This document shows positions 54,286 to 63,339 of a DNA stretch of 64,000 nt, piece by piece. The notes beneath the pieces were generated by a model. The model searched no databases, was not told the origin of the DNA, and saw nothing but the letters and a program-made list of their open reading frames with translations. Numbering within the stretch: the stretch's first letter is position 1; every line of letters begins with the position of its first letter. The translations under genes and the position numbers were made by a program. Origin of the DNA: CAIUKX01 sp964580965. GTDB lineage: Bacteria; Bacteroidota; Bacteroidia; Flavobacteriales_D; Crocinitomicaceae. The stretch covers positions 47,139 through 111,138 of the forward strand of contig CAZOLZ010000001.1 in assembly GCA_964580965.1 (NCBI GenBank), written 5' to 3'.

Positions 54286-55047
54286 ATGAAGCCTTTGATT
54301 TTAGTTACAAATGACGATGGAATTTTTTCTAAAGGAATAAAATCTTTAGTGGAAGTTGTTTCTCAGTTTGGAGAAGTGGTGATTGTTGCACCAGATAAAC
54401 CACAATCTGGAATGGGACATGCGATAACCATCAATCAACCATTACGTTTGAATCATGATACTATTTTTTCAGATTTTGACTCATATAACTGTACAGGAAC
54501 ACCCGTTGATTGTGTGAAATTAGGTATTTGTGAAGTCTTGAAAAAGAAACCTGATTTAGTCGTTTCAGGAATCAATCATGGAGCAAATACTTCTACTAAT
54601 GTTTTATACTCTGGCACTATGTCGGCAGCAGTAGAGGGAGCAATGGAAAATATTCCTTCAATCGGCTTTTCTCTCTGTGATTTTAGTTCAGATGCAGATT
54701 TTGCGGGTACAAAAATGATTGCTAGAGAGATTGTTCAGATGGCTTTGAATAATGAATTCCCTCACCATACTTGTTTGAATGTGAATGTGCCTAAATTACC
54801 TGTTGATCAACTCAAAGGGTTTAAAATAGTTAAACAAGCAAAAGCATTTTGGGAAGACCGTTTCGATAAGCGTTTCGACCAATTTGGTAAACCTTACTAT
54901 TGGTTAACGGGGAACTTTAAAGCAGTAGAAGCCGAGGAAGATACTGATGAATTTGTACTAAAACAAGGCTATGCTTCTGTTGTTCCAACACAATTTGATA
55001 TGACCAATTATGAGGCGATTGATTTATTGAAAGGATGGAAGTCTTAA
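54286..55047 (+). CDS. surE: 5'/3'-nucleotidase SurE
   Basis: A 253-aa metal-dependent nucleotidase. The signature ILVTNDDGIFSKGI carries the paired Asp that bind the metal; VVAPDKPQSGMGHAIT, YNCTGTPVDCVKLG and VSGINHGANTSTNVLYSGTMSAA complete the active site. Normal length. In many Bacteroidota surE lies close to lpxB; here two other genes lie between them. Confidence 0.97.
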   Translation: MKPLILVTNDDGIFSKGIKSLVEVVSQFGEVVIVAPDKPQSGMGHAITINQPLRLNHDTIFSDFDSYNCTGTPVDCVKLGICEVLKKKPDLVVSGINHGANTSTNVLYSGTMSAAVEGAMENIPSIGFSLCDFSSDADFAGTKMIAREIVQMALNNEFPHHTCLNVNVPKLPVDQLKGFKIVKQAKAFWEDRFDKRFDQFGKPYYWLTGNFKAVEAEEDTDEFVLKQGYASVVPTQFDMTNYEAIDLLKGWKS

Positions 55048-55159
55048 AATTTACATATTTGAAGCTAGATCATGGAGGTTGACTTAATCACTTCAAATTC
55101 AAAACAAGACAGTTCTTTTAATTTTAGCATAGAAGTTCAAAAGATAAAAACATATTAAA

Positions 55160-56383
55160 TTGATAAATTACTACATTCAATTCAAGACAATAATAGTCAT
55201 ACTAGTTCTTTTACTCACCAGTTGTTTGAAGGTTAACGAGGATTGTAATCAGAACAGATATACTGAAACACCTGAAAAAGAATGGTTTCGAGACTTTGGA
55301 GGGAGTGAAGAAGAAGCTCATGGACACTTTATTTTAAGTTGTTCAGATGGTGGGTATTTACAAATTGGAGAAACAGGTTCTTTACCTAATTCAGCAAAAA
55401 TACTAATAGTTAAAATTAATAGTAGTGGTGACTTAATTTGGAAAAAGGAGTTTTCTGATGGAGGACATAACCTTGGGAATTCAGCTATTGAAACAGAGGA
55501 TGGTTATATAGTCTGTGGTGCTTTAAACAAGAATAGTACGATTTTTAAGTTAGATAAAAATAATGGTTCAGAAATCTTTAGAGAGTCTGTCGACAATGGA
55601 GGGAACGATGCGTTTGAGCACTTAGCAATTACGTCAAGCGGAATAGTAGCTGTTGGTTATACAGATGCCACTGAAAATAACAACACATTTTATACTGGAG
55701 GTAAAGGTTACATAACATTCCTTGATTTTAATGGCGTTAAAAAGAATGGGGTAAATATAAGTTCATATCTTTCTCATGCCTATAGAGTTAAAGTTTATAA
55801 TGAAAAACTATACTTGTCAGGTCTCACAGATGGAGCAAATGATTATGGATTAATGAAGGTTGATCAATCGGGGAATATATTATGGTTTAAAACTTTTGGA
55901 GGAACAAATCAAGACCACTGTTTCGGAATGGATCAAAATCCAGAGGGTTTTATTTTTCTTACAGGTCATACCATATCAGGAACTGAAAATTGGGATTCTT
56001 ACACCATGAAAATCGATACAAATGGAAATCAAATTTGGGAGGATATAGCTGGTAATCCAAGAGGTTTTAAGCCTAAATATATTCATGATGAAGCATGGGG
56101 AGTAAGGGCAACTCAAGATGGAGGTTGTTTGATGGTAGCTGGTTCGGGAGATGAATATGTTCGATACAGTCGAAGATGTGGTCAAAATAAAATGAGTTCA
56201 AACGATTGGCAAGTATACCTTATTAAGTATACCTCAAATGGAACAGTAGCATGGGAAAAAACTTTCGGGGATGGTAAAAATGTTGATTGGGCTGGTGAGG
56301 ATTTAGATTTAACTTCCGACGGAGGCGCTATTGTTGCAGTCGATAATGGTAAATTTGGGTTTCTCAAAATAAAACCATTCTAA
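55160..56383 (+). CDS. Lipoprotein with bulb/propeller-type repeats
   Basis: A TTG start at 55160 gives a lipoprotein signal (TIIVILVLLLTSC, Cys near residue 22). The rest is repeats with the motif W-x-(K/R)-x-FGG followed by acidic Gly-rich turns: WFRDFGGSEEEAHGHF, WKKEFSDGGHN, WFKTFGGTNQDHCFGM and WEKTFGDGKNVDW, with SDGGYLQIG, TQDGGCLMVAG and TSDGGAIVAVDN. This type is common in secreted Bacteroidota proteins and probably folds as a beta-propeller. No catalytic residues recognised. It has no T9SS-type C-terminal sorting domain. 407 aa. Confidence 0.8.
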   Translation: MINYYIQFKTIIVILVLLLTSCLKVNEDCNQNRYTETPEKEWFRDFGGSEEEAHGHFILSCSDGGYLQIGETGSLPNSAKILIVKINSSGDLIWKKEFSDGGHNLGNSAIETEDGYIVCGALNKNSTIFKLDKNNGSEIFRESVDNGGNDAFEHLAITSSGIVAVGYTDATENNNTFYTGGKGYITFLDFNGVKKNGVNISSYLSHAYRVKVYNEKLYLSGLTDGANDYGLMKVDQSGNILWFKTFGGTNQDHCFGMDQNPEGFIFLTGHTISGTENWDSYTMKIDTNGNQIWEDIAGNPRGFKPKYIHDEAWGVRATQDGGCLMVAGSGDEYVRYSRRCGQNKMSSNDWQVYLIKYTSNGTVAWEKTFGDGKNVDWAGEDLDLTSDGGAIVAVDNGKFGFLKIKPF

Positions 56384-56432
56384 CAAAGTTTCGGAATTTT
56401 TAATCAAGTAGAAAAAATAAATCTGAATACTC

Positions 56433-57446
56433 TTATTTGATTAAGTGTTTGATTGACTTTGCAGTTTCTACAATTGTATTTTCAAAATTAATCGGCTCCC
56501 AGTTGAAAACCTCCTTTGTGCTAGAAATGTCAGCGCTAATTTGGATATCTACAAATGGTAACATCCCTTTCATTTCTCTGTCAAAAAGACTCATAAACTT
56601 AACCATGAAACTCGGTGCTTTTTTTAGTTTAACTTTTTCATATCCATTTTGCTTTAATATGGATGCAACACCAAAGAAAGAATGTATTTTTTCAGAGGTC
56701 ACAATAAATCGTTCACCATCTGATTTTTGATTTTCTAAAGCGGCAACATGTATTTGAGCAATATCTCGCACATCTGACATTACATAATTTACATTTGGTA
56801 TCATGGGAATTTTACCTGTTATTAAATCTCTTACCATACTCATTGAAGCACCTGAAAGATTTCCTGTTAATGTAGGACCGAAAATTGGACCTGGGTTAAT
56901 AACAGTTAGTTCCATTTTATTTTCTGAGGGCTGCTCATTGTAGAATTTCCAAGCTGCTTTTTCAGCTAATGTTTTACTTTTTGAGTAAACCGAAACTTTG
57001 TCTGTTTCTGGGGTTGTCCAGCTGAACTTATTGAGATGATTTTGCTTTTTATCACCAGCCATAGCAACTGTTGATGAGGTTAAGACTACTTTTTTAACAC
57101 CTGCTTTTTTAGCTGCTTTCAATACCCTTAATGTTCCTTCAACGGCTGGTTTAATCAACTCATTTTCATCCTTTGGTTCGGCAATTACAAAAGGTGAAGC
57201 AACGTGTAATACATACTCACAGTCTTGCATTGCTTGTTCCCAACCTCTATCATTTAATAAATCAAGTTCGCAAAATTCTAAGTTGTTTAAAGCATCAACT
57301 CCTTTAGCTATACCTTTTCGAACTTCATCTGCTCTTTTTAGGTCTCGAATTGAACCTTTAACTAGATATCCATTTTTGATTAGTTCTAGAGCACAATGTT
57401 GTCCAACAAATCCAGCTATCCCCGTTAATAATACTTTTTTACTCAT
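56433..57446 (-). CDS. SDR-family aldehyde/dihydroflavonol-4-reductase-like protein
   Basis: An extended SDR of 337 aa from the ATG at 57446 (an ATG at 57455 adds three residues). NAD(P) binding GIAGFVGQHCALELI starts the protein; VLHVASPF, VVLTSSTVAMAG, the catalytic YSKSKTLAEKAAW and INPGPIFGP follow. It resembles NADPH aldehyde reductases of the dihydroflavonol-reductase group that reduce small aldehydes or ketones. Converges with the lipoprotein gene; substrate unknown. Confidence 0.85.
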   Translation of the reverse strand: MSKKVLLTGIAGFVGQHCALELIKNGYLVKGSIRDLKRADEVRKGIAKGVDALNNLEFCELDLLNDRGWEQAMQDCEYVLHVASPFVIAEPKDENELIKPAVEGTLRVLKAAKKAGVKKVVLTSSTVAMAGDKKQNHLNKFSWTTPETDKVSVYSKSKTLAEKAAWKFYNEQPSENKMELTVINPGPIFGPTLTGNLSGASMSMVRDLITGKIPMIPNVNYVMSDVRDIAQIHVAALENQKSDGERFIVTSEKIHSFFGVASILKQNGYEKVKLKKAPSFMVKFMSLFDREMKGMLPFVDIQISADISSTKEVFNWEPINFENTIVETAKSIKHLIK

Positions 57447-57575
57447 AGTAAACATTTGATTTAATTATTGCTTGTACGCTTTGGTTTAGTAAATTTAAAA
57501 AAAAATACTTTTCAGTCATTTAATTAAAATTTAATATTGCTTTCAACTAATCGCCAAAAACTAATCGCTAATTAG

Positions 57576-57583
57576 TATCTTTG
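57576..57583 (+). promoter_or_regulatory. Candidate -7 element (TATCTTTG) of the small membrane gene/lpxB operon
   Basis: TATCTTTG lies 25 nt before the TTG start at 57609 with no clear -33. It is the only consensus box in the 162-bp divergent spacer on this strand. Confidence 0.45.
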
Positions 57584-57608
57584 CTTCCAATTACATAATG
57601 TTATCACT

Positions 57609-57893
57609 TTGAAAAAAATAACGAAGTTTCATTTATTCGGTTTGCTTTTAGGACTATTGACAATCACTGTTTTTGTTCCTATCATTTTGGCAGTTTATAA
57701 AGCGAATGGATCTCATCAAAATTGGAGTTTATACGATACCAAATCGAAAATTATTTCGTTGGCTAGTATTCTTAATTTAGGTTGGTTTCATTGGTTTCTG
57801 AAAAAAAGAAAGACGCCAATGGCTATGGGTATTATTATGGCAACTTTCGTGAGTTTTTTTGTAATTGTTTACTTTAAATTTATAGCACATTAG
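57609..57893 (+). CDS. Small three-TM membrane protein upstream of lpxB
   Basis: A 94-aa protein with three hydrophobic spans (LFGLLLGLLTITVFVPIILAV; IISLASILNLGWFHWFL; MGIIMATFVSFFVIVYF). The start is TTG; the ATG at 57598 closes at once. Proteins like this are common between surE and lpxB in Bacteroidota and have no known function. The stop is 5 nt before lpxB, so the two are co-transcribed. Confidence 0.75.
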   Translation: MKKITKFHLFGLLLGLLTITVFVPIILAVYKANGSHQNWSLYDTKSKIISLASILNLGWFHWFLKKRKTPMAMGIIMATFVSFFVIVYFKFIAH

Positions 57894-57898
57894 TAGAA

Positions 57899-59044
57899 AT
57901 GTCAAAGAAAGTATATGTAATTGCAGGTGAAGCGTCAGGTGATTTACACGGAAGTAATTTATTGAAATATTTGTTTCAAAATGCACAGTCCTTAAATCAA
58001 GAATTAAATGTGCGTTTTTGGGGTGGAGATAAAATGGCAGATGTTGTTGGCTATGCTCCTGTGAAGCATTACAAAGAATTGGCTTTCATGGGGTTCTTGG
58101 AAGTATTGATGAATATTCGTGCAATCTTGAAAAACATATCCTTTTGTAAGCAAGATATCATTGAATTTAAACCAGATGTATTAGTACTAATTGATTATCC
58201 TGGCTTTAATTTGAGAATTGCTAAATGGGCAAAATCACAAGGGATTAAGGTGCTATATTACATCTCTCCAACTGTTTGGGCTTGGAAAGAAAAAAGGGTT
58301 TATACCATTAAAGAAGTGGTAGACAAAATGTATTGTATCCTGCCATTTGAGAAACCTTTTTATGAAAAATTTAATTACGATGTTGAGTATTTAGGTCATC
58401 CTTTATTAGATGCAGTTGAACAATACGAAGCAACTAAAATTCCGACAAATCAATTTCTTTTGGAACAAAAGCTTTCTGAAAAACCAATCATAGCAGTTTT
58501 ACCAGGAAGTAGAAAACAAGAAATTCGTAAGAAATTACCGATAATGTTGAAAGCCTTAGAATCATTCAACGGTTATCAAATTGTGATTGCTGGTGCTCCA
58601 AGTATGGAGGAAACTTTTTACAAAGAAGTAATCGGAAATTATCCTGCACGGATTGTTTTCGGAAAAACTTATGATTTACTTTCTGCTTCAGAGGCTGCAG
58701 TAGTTACTTCTGGAACAGCAACATTGGAAACAGCCTTGTTAAATATTCCAGAGGTAGTTTGCTACATTACTTCTGCTGTATCTTATCACATTGCTAAACG
58801 TTTAGTAAATATCAAGTATATTTCATTGGTAAATCTAATTTTAGATCGTGAAGTGGTAAAGGAATTAATTCAACAGGATTGTACGGTTGAAAATATTCGA
58901 AATGAGGTTGAATTGATTTTAGAAGATGGTTCAAATCGTTCTAAAATGTTAAATGATTATGAAACTTTAAGGAAAGAGCTAGGAGGAGGTGGAGCAAGTG
59001 AAGCTATTGCTAAAAATATGTTTGAATTCATTCATAAATTATAA
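57899..59044 (+). CDS. lpxB: Lipid-A-disaccharide synthase
   Basis: A 381-aa GT19 enzyme that joins UDP-diacylglucosamine to lipid X. Motifs: YVIAGEASGDLHGSNLLKYL at the start, VLIDYPGFNLRIAKWAK, LYYISPTVWAWKEKR, IAVLPGSRKQEIRKKLP and VTSGTATLETALL. It shows that the organism makes lipid A. The stop overlaps the next ATG by one base. Confidence 0.96.
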   Translation: MSKKVYVIAGEASGDLHGSNLLKYLFQNAQSLNQELNVRFWGGDKMADVVGYAPVKHYKELAFMGFLEVLMNIRAILKNISFCKQDIIEFKPDVLVLIDYPGFNLRIAKWAKSQGIKVLYYISPTVWAWKEKRVYTIKEVVDKMYCILPFEKPFYEKFNYDVEYLGHPLLDAVEQYEATKIPTNQFLLEQKLSEKPIIAVLPGSRKQEIRKKLPIMLKALESFNGYQIVIAGAPSMEETFYKEVIGNYPARIVFGKTYDLLSASEAAVVTSGTATLETALLNIPEVVCYITSAVSYHIAKRLVNIKYISLVNLILDREVVKELIQQDCTVENIRNEVELILEDGSNRSKMLNDYETLRKELGGGGASEAIAKNMFEFIHKL

Positions 59045-60228
59045 TGTGTAAATTTTTTGGAATCATAATGTTTGTATTGTTGACCATTGCTAGTTACGGT
59101 CAGCAAATGCGAATTGGTTTGTTTCGAAAAATGAAAACACAAAGAATTACATTAGCCTACAATGATGGAGATTATCGGGTTTTTGGAGATTCAACTTTAG
59201 TAGCTACGATTCAACTAAATGAATTTGTCGATATTTCTGCAAATCCAAATGGTACAGTTTCTTTAAAAAAGGGTACAATCTTTTTAGGTAATTTCACTAC
59301 AGTTCGTTTAATTCAAACGAAGCCAAATACTTCGTTGATTTTGACTCCGAAATCGCCAGTTGCTAAATTACGCAAATACAAAGACGATTTTATCATATCG
59401 AAAGATGTTTCAGGTTTGAAAATTATCAATTTAGTTGATATGAATCACTACTTGGCAGGAGTAATTGAATCTGAAGGGGGAGGGGGTAGAGATCTTGAGT
59501 ACTATAAGGTACAGGCTGTTATGAGTCGAACTTATGCCATTAAATATCCGCATAGACATCATGAGGAAGGGTTTGATTTGTGTGATAACGTTCATTGCCA
59601 AGCCTACCACAGTATGTTACGTTTTACTGCAAAAATTGATACAGCCGTTCAACAAACAAAAGGTTTGGTGATGACGGATAAGGAGGGTAATTTATTAGAC
59701 TCATATTTTCATGCGAATTGTGGGGGACAAACATCACCATCTGAATATGTTTGGAACAAACCAATTCCTAATTTATTCTCATTTAAAGATACTTTTTGTA
59801 TCTACACACGACAAGCAACGTGGGAAAAAAAGATTCCAAAATGGAAATGGAAGAGTTTTTTGGTTAATACTTACAATTTCCCGGTAAATAATCCTGATTA
59901 TAAAAACCAGTTATATACATTCAGTCAACCCTACAGAAAAGCATTTTACATTAGTCCTTTGTTAGGTATTCCTTTGCGTGATTTAAGAAAGAAATTCAGG
60001 TTGAAATCTACATTCTTCAGTTGTTATCCAGAGGGCGATTACGTGATTTTAAAAGGGAGAGGATTTGGACATGGAATAGGTTTGTGTCAAGAAGGAGCTA
60101 TGAATATGGCTAAACAAGGGTTTAATTTCTTGCAAATTGCACAATTTTATTTCCCTAATGCTAATTTCAAAAACATCAATGAGGAACTGTATTTTCGTCA
60201 AGAATCAGGAAATATATTTTCTTATTAA
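59044..60228 (+). CDS. SpoIID/LytB-domain secreted protein
   Basis: A 394-aa protein with a signal peptide (MCKFFGIIMFVLLTIASYGQ). The SpoIID domain spans residues about 130-375: MNHYLAGVIESEGG, YKVQAVMSRTYAIK, CDNVHCQAYHS, YFHANCGGQTSPSEYVW and GRGFGHGIGLCQEGAMNMA. SpoIID-type proteins are peptidoglycan glycosidases in sporulating bacteria; Bacteroidota copies are probably lytic cell-wall enzymes. Translationally coupled to lpxB by a one-base overlap. Confidence 0.9.
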   Translation: MCKFFGIIMFVLLTIASYGQQMRIGLFRKMKTQRITLAYNDGDYRVFGDSTLVATIQLNEFVDISANPNGTVSLKKGTIFLGNFTTVRLIQTKPNTSLILTPKSPVAKLRKYKDDFIISKDVSGLKIINLVDMNHYLAGVIESEGGGGRDLEYYKVQAVMSRTYAIKYPHRHHEEGFDLCDNVHCQAYHSMLRFTAKIDTAVQQTKGLVMTDKEGNLLDSYFHANCGGQTSPSEYVWNKPIPNLFSFKDTFCIYTRQATWEKKIPKWKWKSFLVNTYNFPVNNPDYKNQLYTFSQPYRKAFYISPLLGIPLRDLRKKFRLKSTFFSCYPEGDYVILKGRGFGHGIGLCQEGAMNMAKQGFNFLQIAQFYFPNANFKNINEELYFRQESGNIFSY

Positions 60229-60323
60229 TTTTTAAACGTAACCTCAATTTTTCTGCAGAACTCGTTTTTAATGTTATAAATCACAAAGTGTTACATTTGA
60301 ATGCTTCAAAAGATAATTTAAAG

Positions 60324-62432
60324 ATGCAACAAAATTCATTCATTCAAAACCAAACTTCAATTGATCTCAAATCAATTGATAATACTATAACCTTATTAAA
60401 CGAAGGAGCAACAGTTCCCTTTATTGCTCGTTACCGTAAGGAGCGAACAGGAGGTTTGGATGAGGTTCAAATCACACAAATTCGAGATTTTGCAAAGAAA
60501 TACGATGATATTATTCAACGTCAACAGACAATTATTGCTGCAATTGAAGAACAAGGAAAGTTGACGGATGAATTAAAAGATAAAATCACCACTTGTTTAG
60601 ATTTAAATGTATTGGAAGATATATATTTACCTTACAAACAAAAACGAGAAACAAGAGGTATTAAAGCTAGGAAAAAAGGGTTAGAGCCTTTAGCGAAAAT
60701 GATTATGTCGCAAAATAATGGTTCAATCGAACAGCTGGCAGACCGTTTTATCAAAGGAGAAGTTGCTACTATTGAAGAGGCATTAAAAGGGGCTCAAGAC
60801 ATTATTGCTGAATGGATGAATGAAAATGCTGCTTTGAGAGCATCGTTGAGAAAAACCTTTCAACGGAAAGCTTTGATCCAAACAAAGTTGAGTAAAGGAA
60901 AAGAGGTAGAAGGAGAAAAATATAAAGATTATTTCAATTTTTCGGAACCTGTATTCAGAATGGTTTCTCATCGATTTTTAGCCATATACCGTGCAAACAG
61001 AGAAGGAATTATTTCCTTGAAGGTTCAACCAGAAAAGGAAATCTGTATCGAAACAATGAATCGTTTTTTCGTGAAAGGTAACAATGAATCGTCTAAAATT
61101 GTTGAACAAGCTGCTCAGGATGCTTACAAACGTTTGATTGCACCATCATTGGAAAATGAATTGACAAATGAGTTGAAAGAGAAGGCAGATTTGGCGGCTA
61201 TTCAAGTTTTTTCTACGAACTTAAGACAGTTATTGTTAGCGGCACCAGTTGGTTCAAAAAGAGTTTTAGCCATTGATCCAGGGTTTAGAACAGGATGTAA
61301 AATTGTATGCTTGGATGAAGCTGGTGATTTATTGACGAACATTACCATTTACCCTCATCCACCGCAAAAAGAAGCTGATAAAGCTAAATCGAAAATAGCG
61401 CAATTGGTACAAGCATATAAAATTCAAGTGATTGCAATTGGAGATGGAACAGCTGGAAGAGAAACTGAATATTTAATAAAGCGAATTCGTTTTGATAGAG
61501 ATGTTGAAGTTTATAGTGTCAGAGAAGATGGTGCCTCCATTTATTCAGCGAGTTCAATTGCACGAAAAGAGTTTCCAAATTACGACGTAACCGTTAGAGG
61601 AGCTGTTTCCATCGGAAGAAGATTGATGGATCCGTTAGCTGAATTGGTAAAAATTGATCCAAAATCAGTTGGAGTAGGGCAGTATCAACACGAAGTAAAT
61701 CAATCGCATTTGAAAGTAGCTTTGGATGATGTTGTTGTCTCATGTGTAAATTCAGTTGGTGTCGATTTAAATACAGCCTCTCCTTATTTGTTGAGTTATA
61801 TTGCTGGATTAGGTCAAACTTTAGCTGAAAACATCGCTAATTATCGTTCTGAAAATGGACCTTTTAAGTCACGAGAAGAACTGAAGAAGGTCAAACGATT
61901 AGGGGATAAAGCTTATGAACAAGCAGCCGGATTTTTAAGAATTCGAGAATCCGAAAATCCATTGGATAATTCAGCGATTCATCCTGAAAACTATCAGGTA
62001 ATCGAACAATTAGCGAAAAAGAAAAAATTCAATTTAAAAGATTTGATAGCTAACGATGAGGCCATCAATAGAATTTCAAAAGAAGACTTACCATCCGTAG
62101 ATTCTTATACTTTTGATCATATCATTAAGGAACTTAAGAAACCGGGAAGGGATCCTCGAAGAAAAGCTAAAGTGTTAGAGTTTGATTCATCCATTCGATT
62201 GTTAGAGGACTTAAAAGTAGGAATGAAACTCAATGGTATTGTAACAAACGTTACCGCTTTTGGTGCATTTGTAAATATCGGAATCAAAGAAAATGGATTG
62301 ATTCATAAATCGAATTTAGCAGATACTTTTGTGTCCGACCCAAGTCAGTATATTTCTTTGCATCAACATGTTGAAGTAGAGGTTTTGGAGGTTGATCTAG
62401 CAAGAAAAAGATTAGCACTTAGAAAAGTTTAA
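60324..62432 (+). CDS. tex: Tex family RNA-binding transcription accessory protein
   Basis: A 702-aa protein from the ATG at 60324; a GTG at 60288 would add 12 residues that do not align with Tex. Domain order: N-terminal helical Tex domain (LLNEGATVPFIARYRKE), YqgF RNaseH-like domain (RVLAIDPGFRTGCKI), HhH repeats (GVDLNTASPYLLSYIAGLG) and a C-terminal S1 domain (GIVTNVTAFGAFVNIG). Tex binds RNA and affects transcription. Monocistronic. Confidence 0.95.
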   Translation: MQQNSFIQNQTSIDLKSIDNTITLLNEGATVPFIARYRKERTGGLDEVQITQIRDFAKKYDDIIQRQQTIIAAIEEQGKLTDELKDKITTCLDLNVLEDIYLPYKQKRETRGIKARKKGLEPLAKMIMSQNNGSIEQLADRFIKGEVATIEEALKGAQDIIAEWMNENAALRASLRKTFQRKALIQTKLSKGKEVEGEKYKDYFNFSEPVFRMVSHRFLAIYRANREGIISLKVQPEKEICIETMNRFFVKGNNESSKIVEQAAQDAYKRLIAPSLENELTNELKEKADLAAIQVFSTNLRQLLLAAPVGSKRVLAIDPGFRTGCKIVCLDEAGDLLTNITIYPHPPQKEADKAKSKIAQLVQAYKIQVIAIGDGTAGRETEYLIKRIRFDRDVEVYSVREDGASIYSASSIARKEFPNYDVTVRGAVSIGRRLMDPLAELVKIDPKSVGVGQYQHEVNQSHLKVALDDVVVSCVNSVGVDLNTASPYLLSYIAGLGQTLAENIANYRSENGPFKSREELKKVKRLGDKAYEQAAGFLRIRESENPLDNSAIHPENYQVIEQLAKKKKFNLKDLIANDEAINRISKEDLPSVDSYTFDHIIKELKKPGRDPRRKAKVLEFDSSIRLLEDLKVGMKLNGIVTNVTAFGAFVNIGIKENGLIHKSNLADTFVSDPSQYISLHQHVEVEVLEVDLARKRLALRKV

Positions 62433-62454
62433 TACGATAAATTTAAAAATACCT

Positions 62455-62490
62455 ACGTTAACTAAAATATATTAACGTTAATTTTTTATA
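62455..62490 (+). terminator. Possible weak terminator after tex
   Basis: ACGTTAA (62455-62461) and TTAACGT (62472-62478) form a 7-bp inverted repeat with a 10-nt spacer, followed by TAATTTTTTATA. The stem is AT-rich, so an operator-like site is an alternative. Confidence 0.35.
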
Positions 62491-62577
62491 AAAAATTTAT
62501 TTTTTTTATTTATTTTGATTAGCATATTTTTGTTAAATAATTAATTTATTCTTAATAATCTAAAGGTTTGTCAAAGT

Positions 62578-63333
62578 ATGTTTAAATGTTTAATCATTGA
62601 AGACGAAATACCCGCTAAAGAGTTTCTTGAGAAACTAATTGGAAATTTATTTAGCAATAAGCTTTCAATAGTTGATTCTGTAGCTAATATTGAAGAGGCT
62701 ATTATTGCTATCGAAAAAACGAATCCAGATTTGGTTTTTTTGGACATTGAACTGAAGAATGAAAAAGGGTTTGATTTATTTAAATATTTCGACAATCCTT
62801 CTTTTGAGACTGTATTCATTTCAGCGCATAGTAAATATGGGGTTGAAGCTTGTAAAAAAGAGCCCTTTGATTTTTTAGTAAAACCGGTAAATTTCATTGA
62901 TTTAAGAGAGGTTATCGTAAAGTATGAGCGAAAAATGAATACCACTAAAGTTGGTAATTCAAACAACTTATCTCCGATAAATTATGTAGCAATGGACTAT
63001 ACCAAATTCAATAAAATTACTTTTCCTGTTCATGGAGGTTATGTGGTAGAAGACCTTTCAAATATATTGTATTGCGAAGCTTCAGATAACTACGCTACTG
63101 TTCATTTTGCAGATGGTCGTAAAATACTTGTCACGAAAACATTAAAGTATTTAGAAGAATATTTAAGCTCGGATATCTTTTGTAGAATTCATAAATCATA
63201 TCTAGTGAATCTAAATCATGTTTCTAAATATAGTAGAGATCAAGGTTATCATGTTGTTCTATCTTCAGGTAAGGTTTTAGATGTTTCATTTCGAAAGAAT
63301 GAAACTTTAGTAAAATTATTGGTTAATAAGTAA
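62578..63333 (+). CDS. LytTR-family response regulator
   Basis: A 251-aa protein. The N-terminal receiver domain has the acidic start CLIIEDEIPAKEFL, the phosphoryl Asp in PDLVFLDIELKNEKG (about residue 56), and the conserved Lys in FLVKPVNF. The C-terminal LytTR DNA-binding domain has ILYCEASDNYATVHFADG and FCRIHKSYLVNLNHV. These regulators act with a LytS-type histidine kinase, and the next gene has the propeller sensor typical of such partners in Bacteroidota. Confidence 0.93.
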   Translation: MFKCLIIEDEIPAKEFLEKLIGNLFSNKLSIVDSVANIEEAIIAIEKTNPDLVFLDIELKNEKGFDLFKYFDNPSFETVFISAHSKYGVEACKKEPFDFLVKPVNFIDLREVIVKYERKMNTTKVGNSNNLSPINYVAMDYTKFNKITFPVHGGYVVEDLSNILYCEASDNYATVHFADGRKILVTKTLKYLEEYLSSDIFCRIHKSYLVNLNHVSKYSRDQGYHVVLSSGKVLDVSFRKNETLVKLLVNK

Positions 63334-63339
63334 TTTGGA

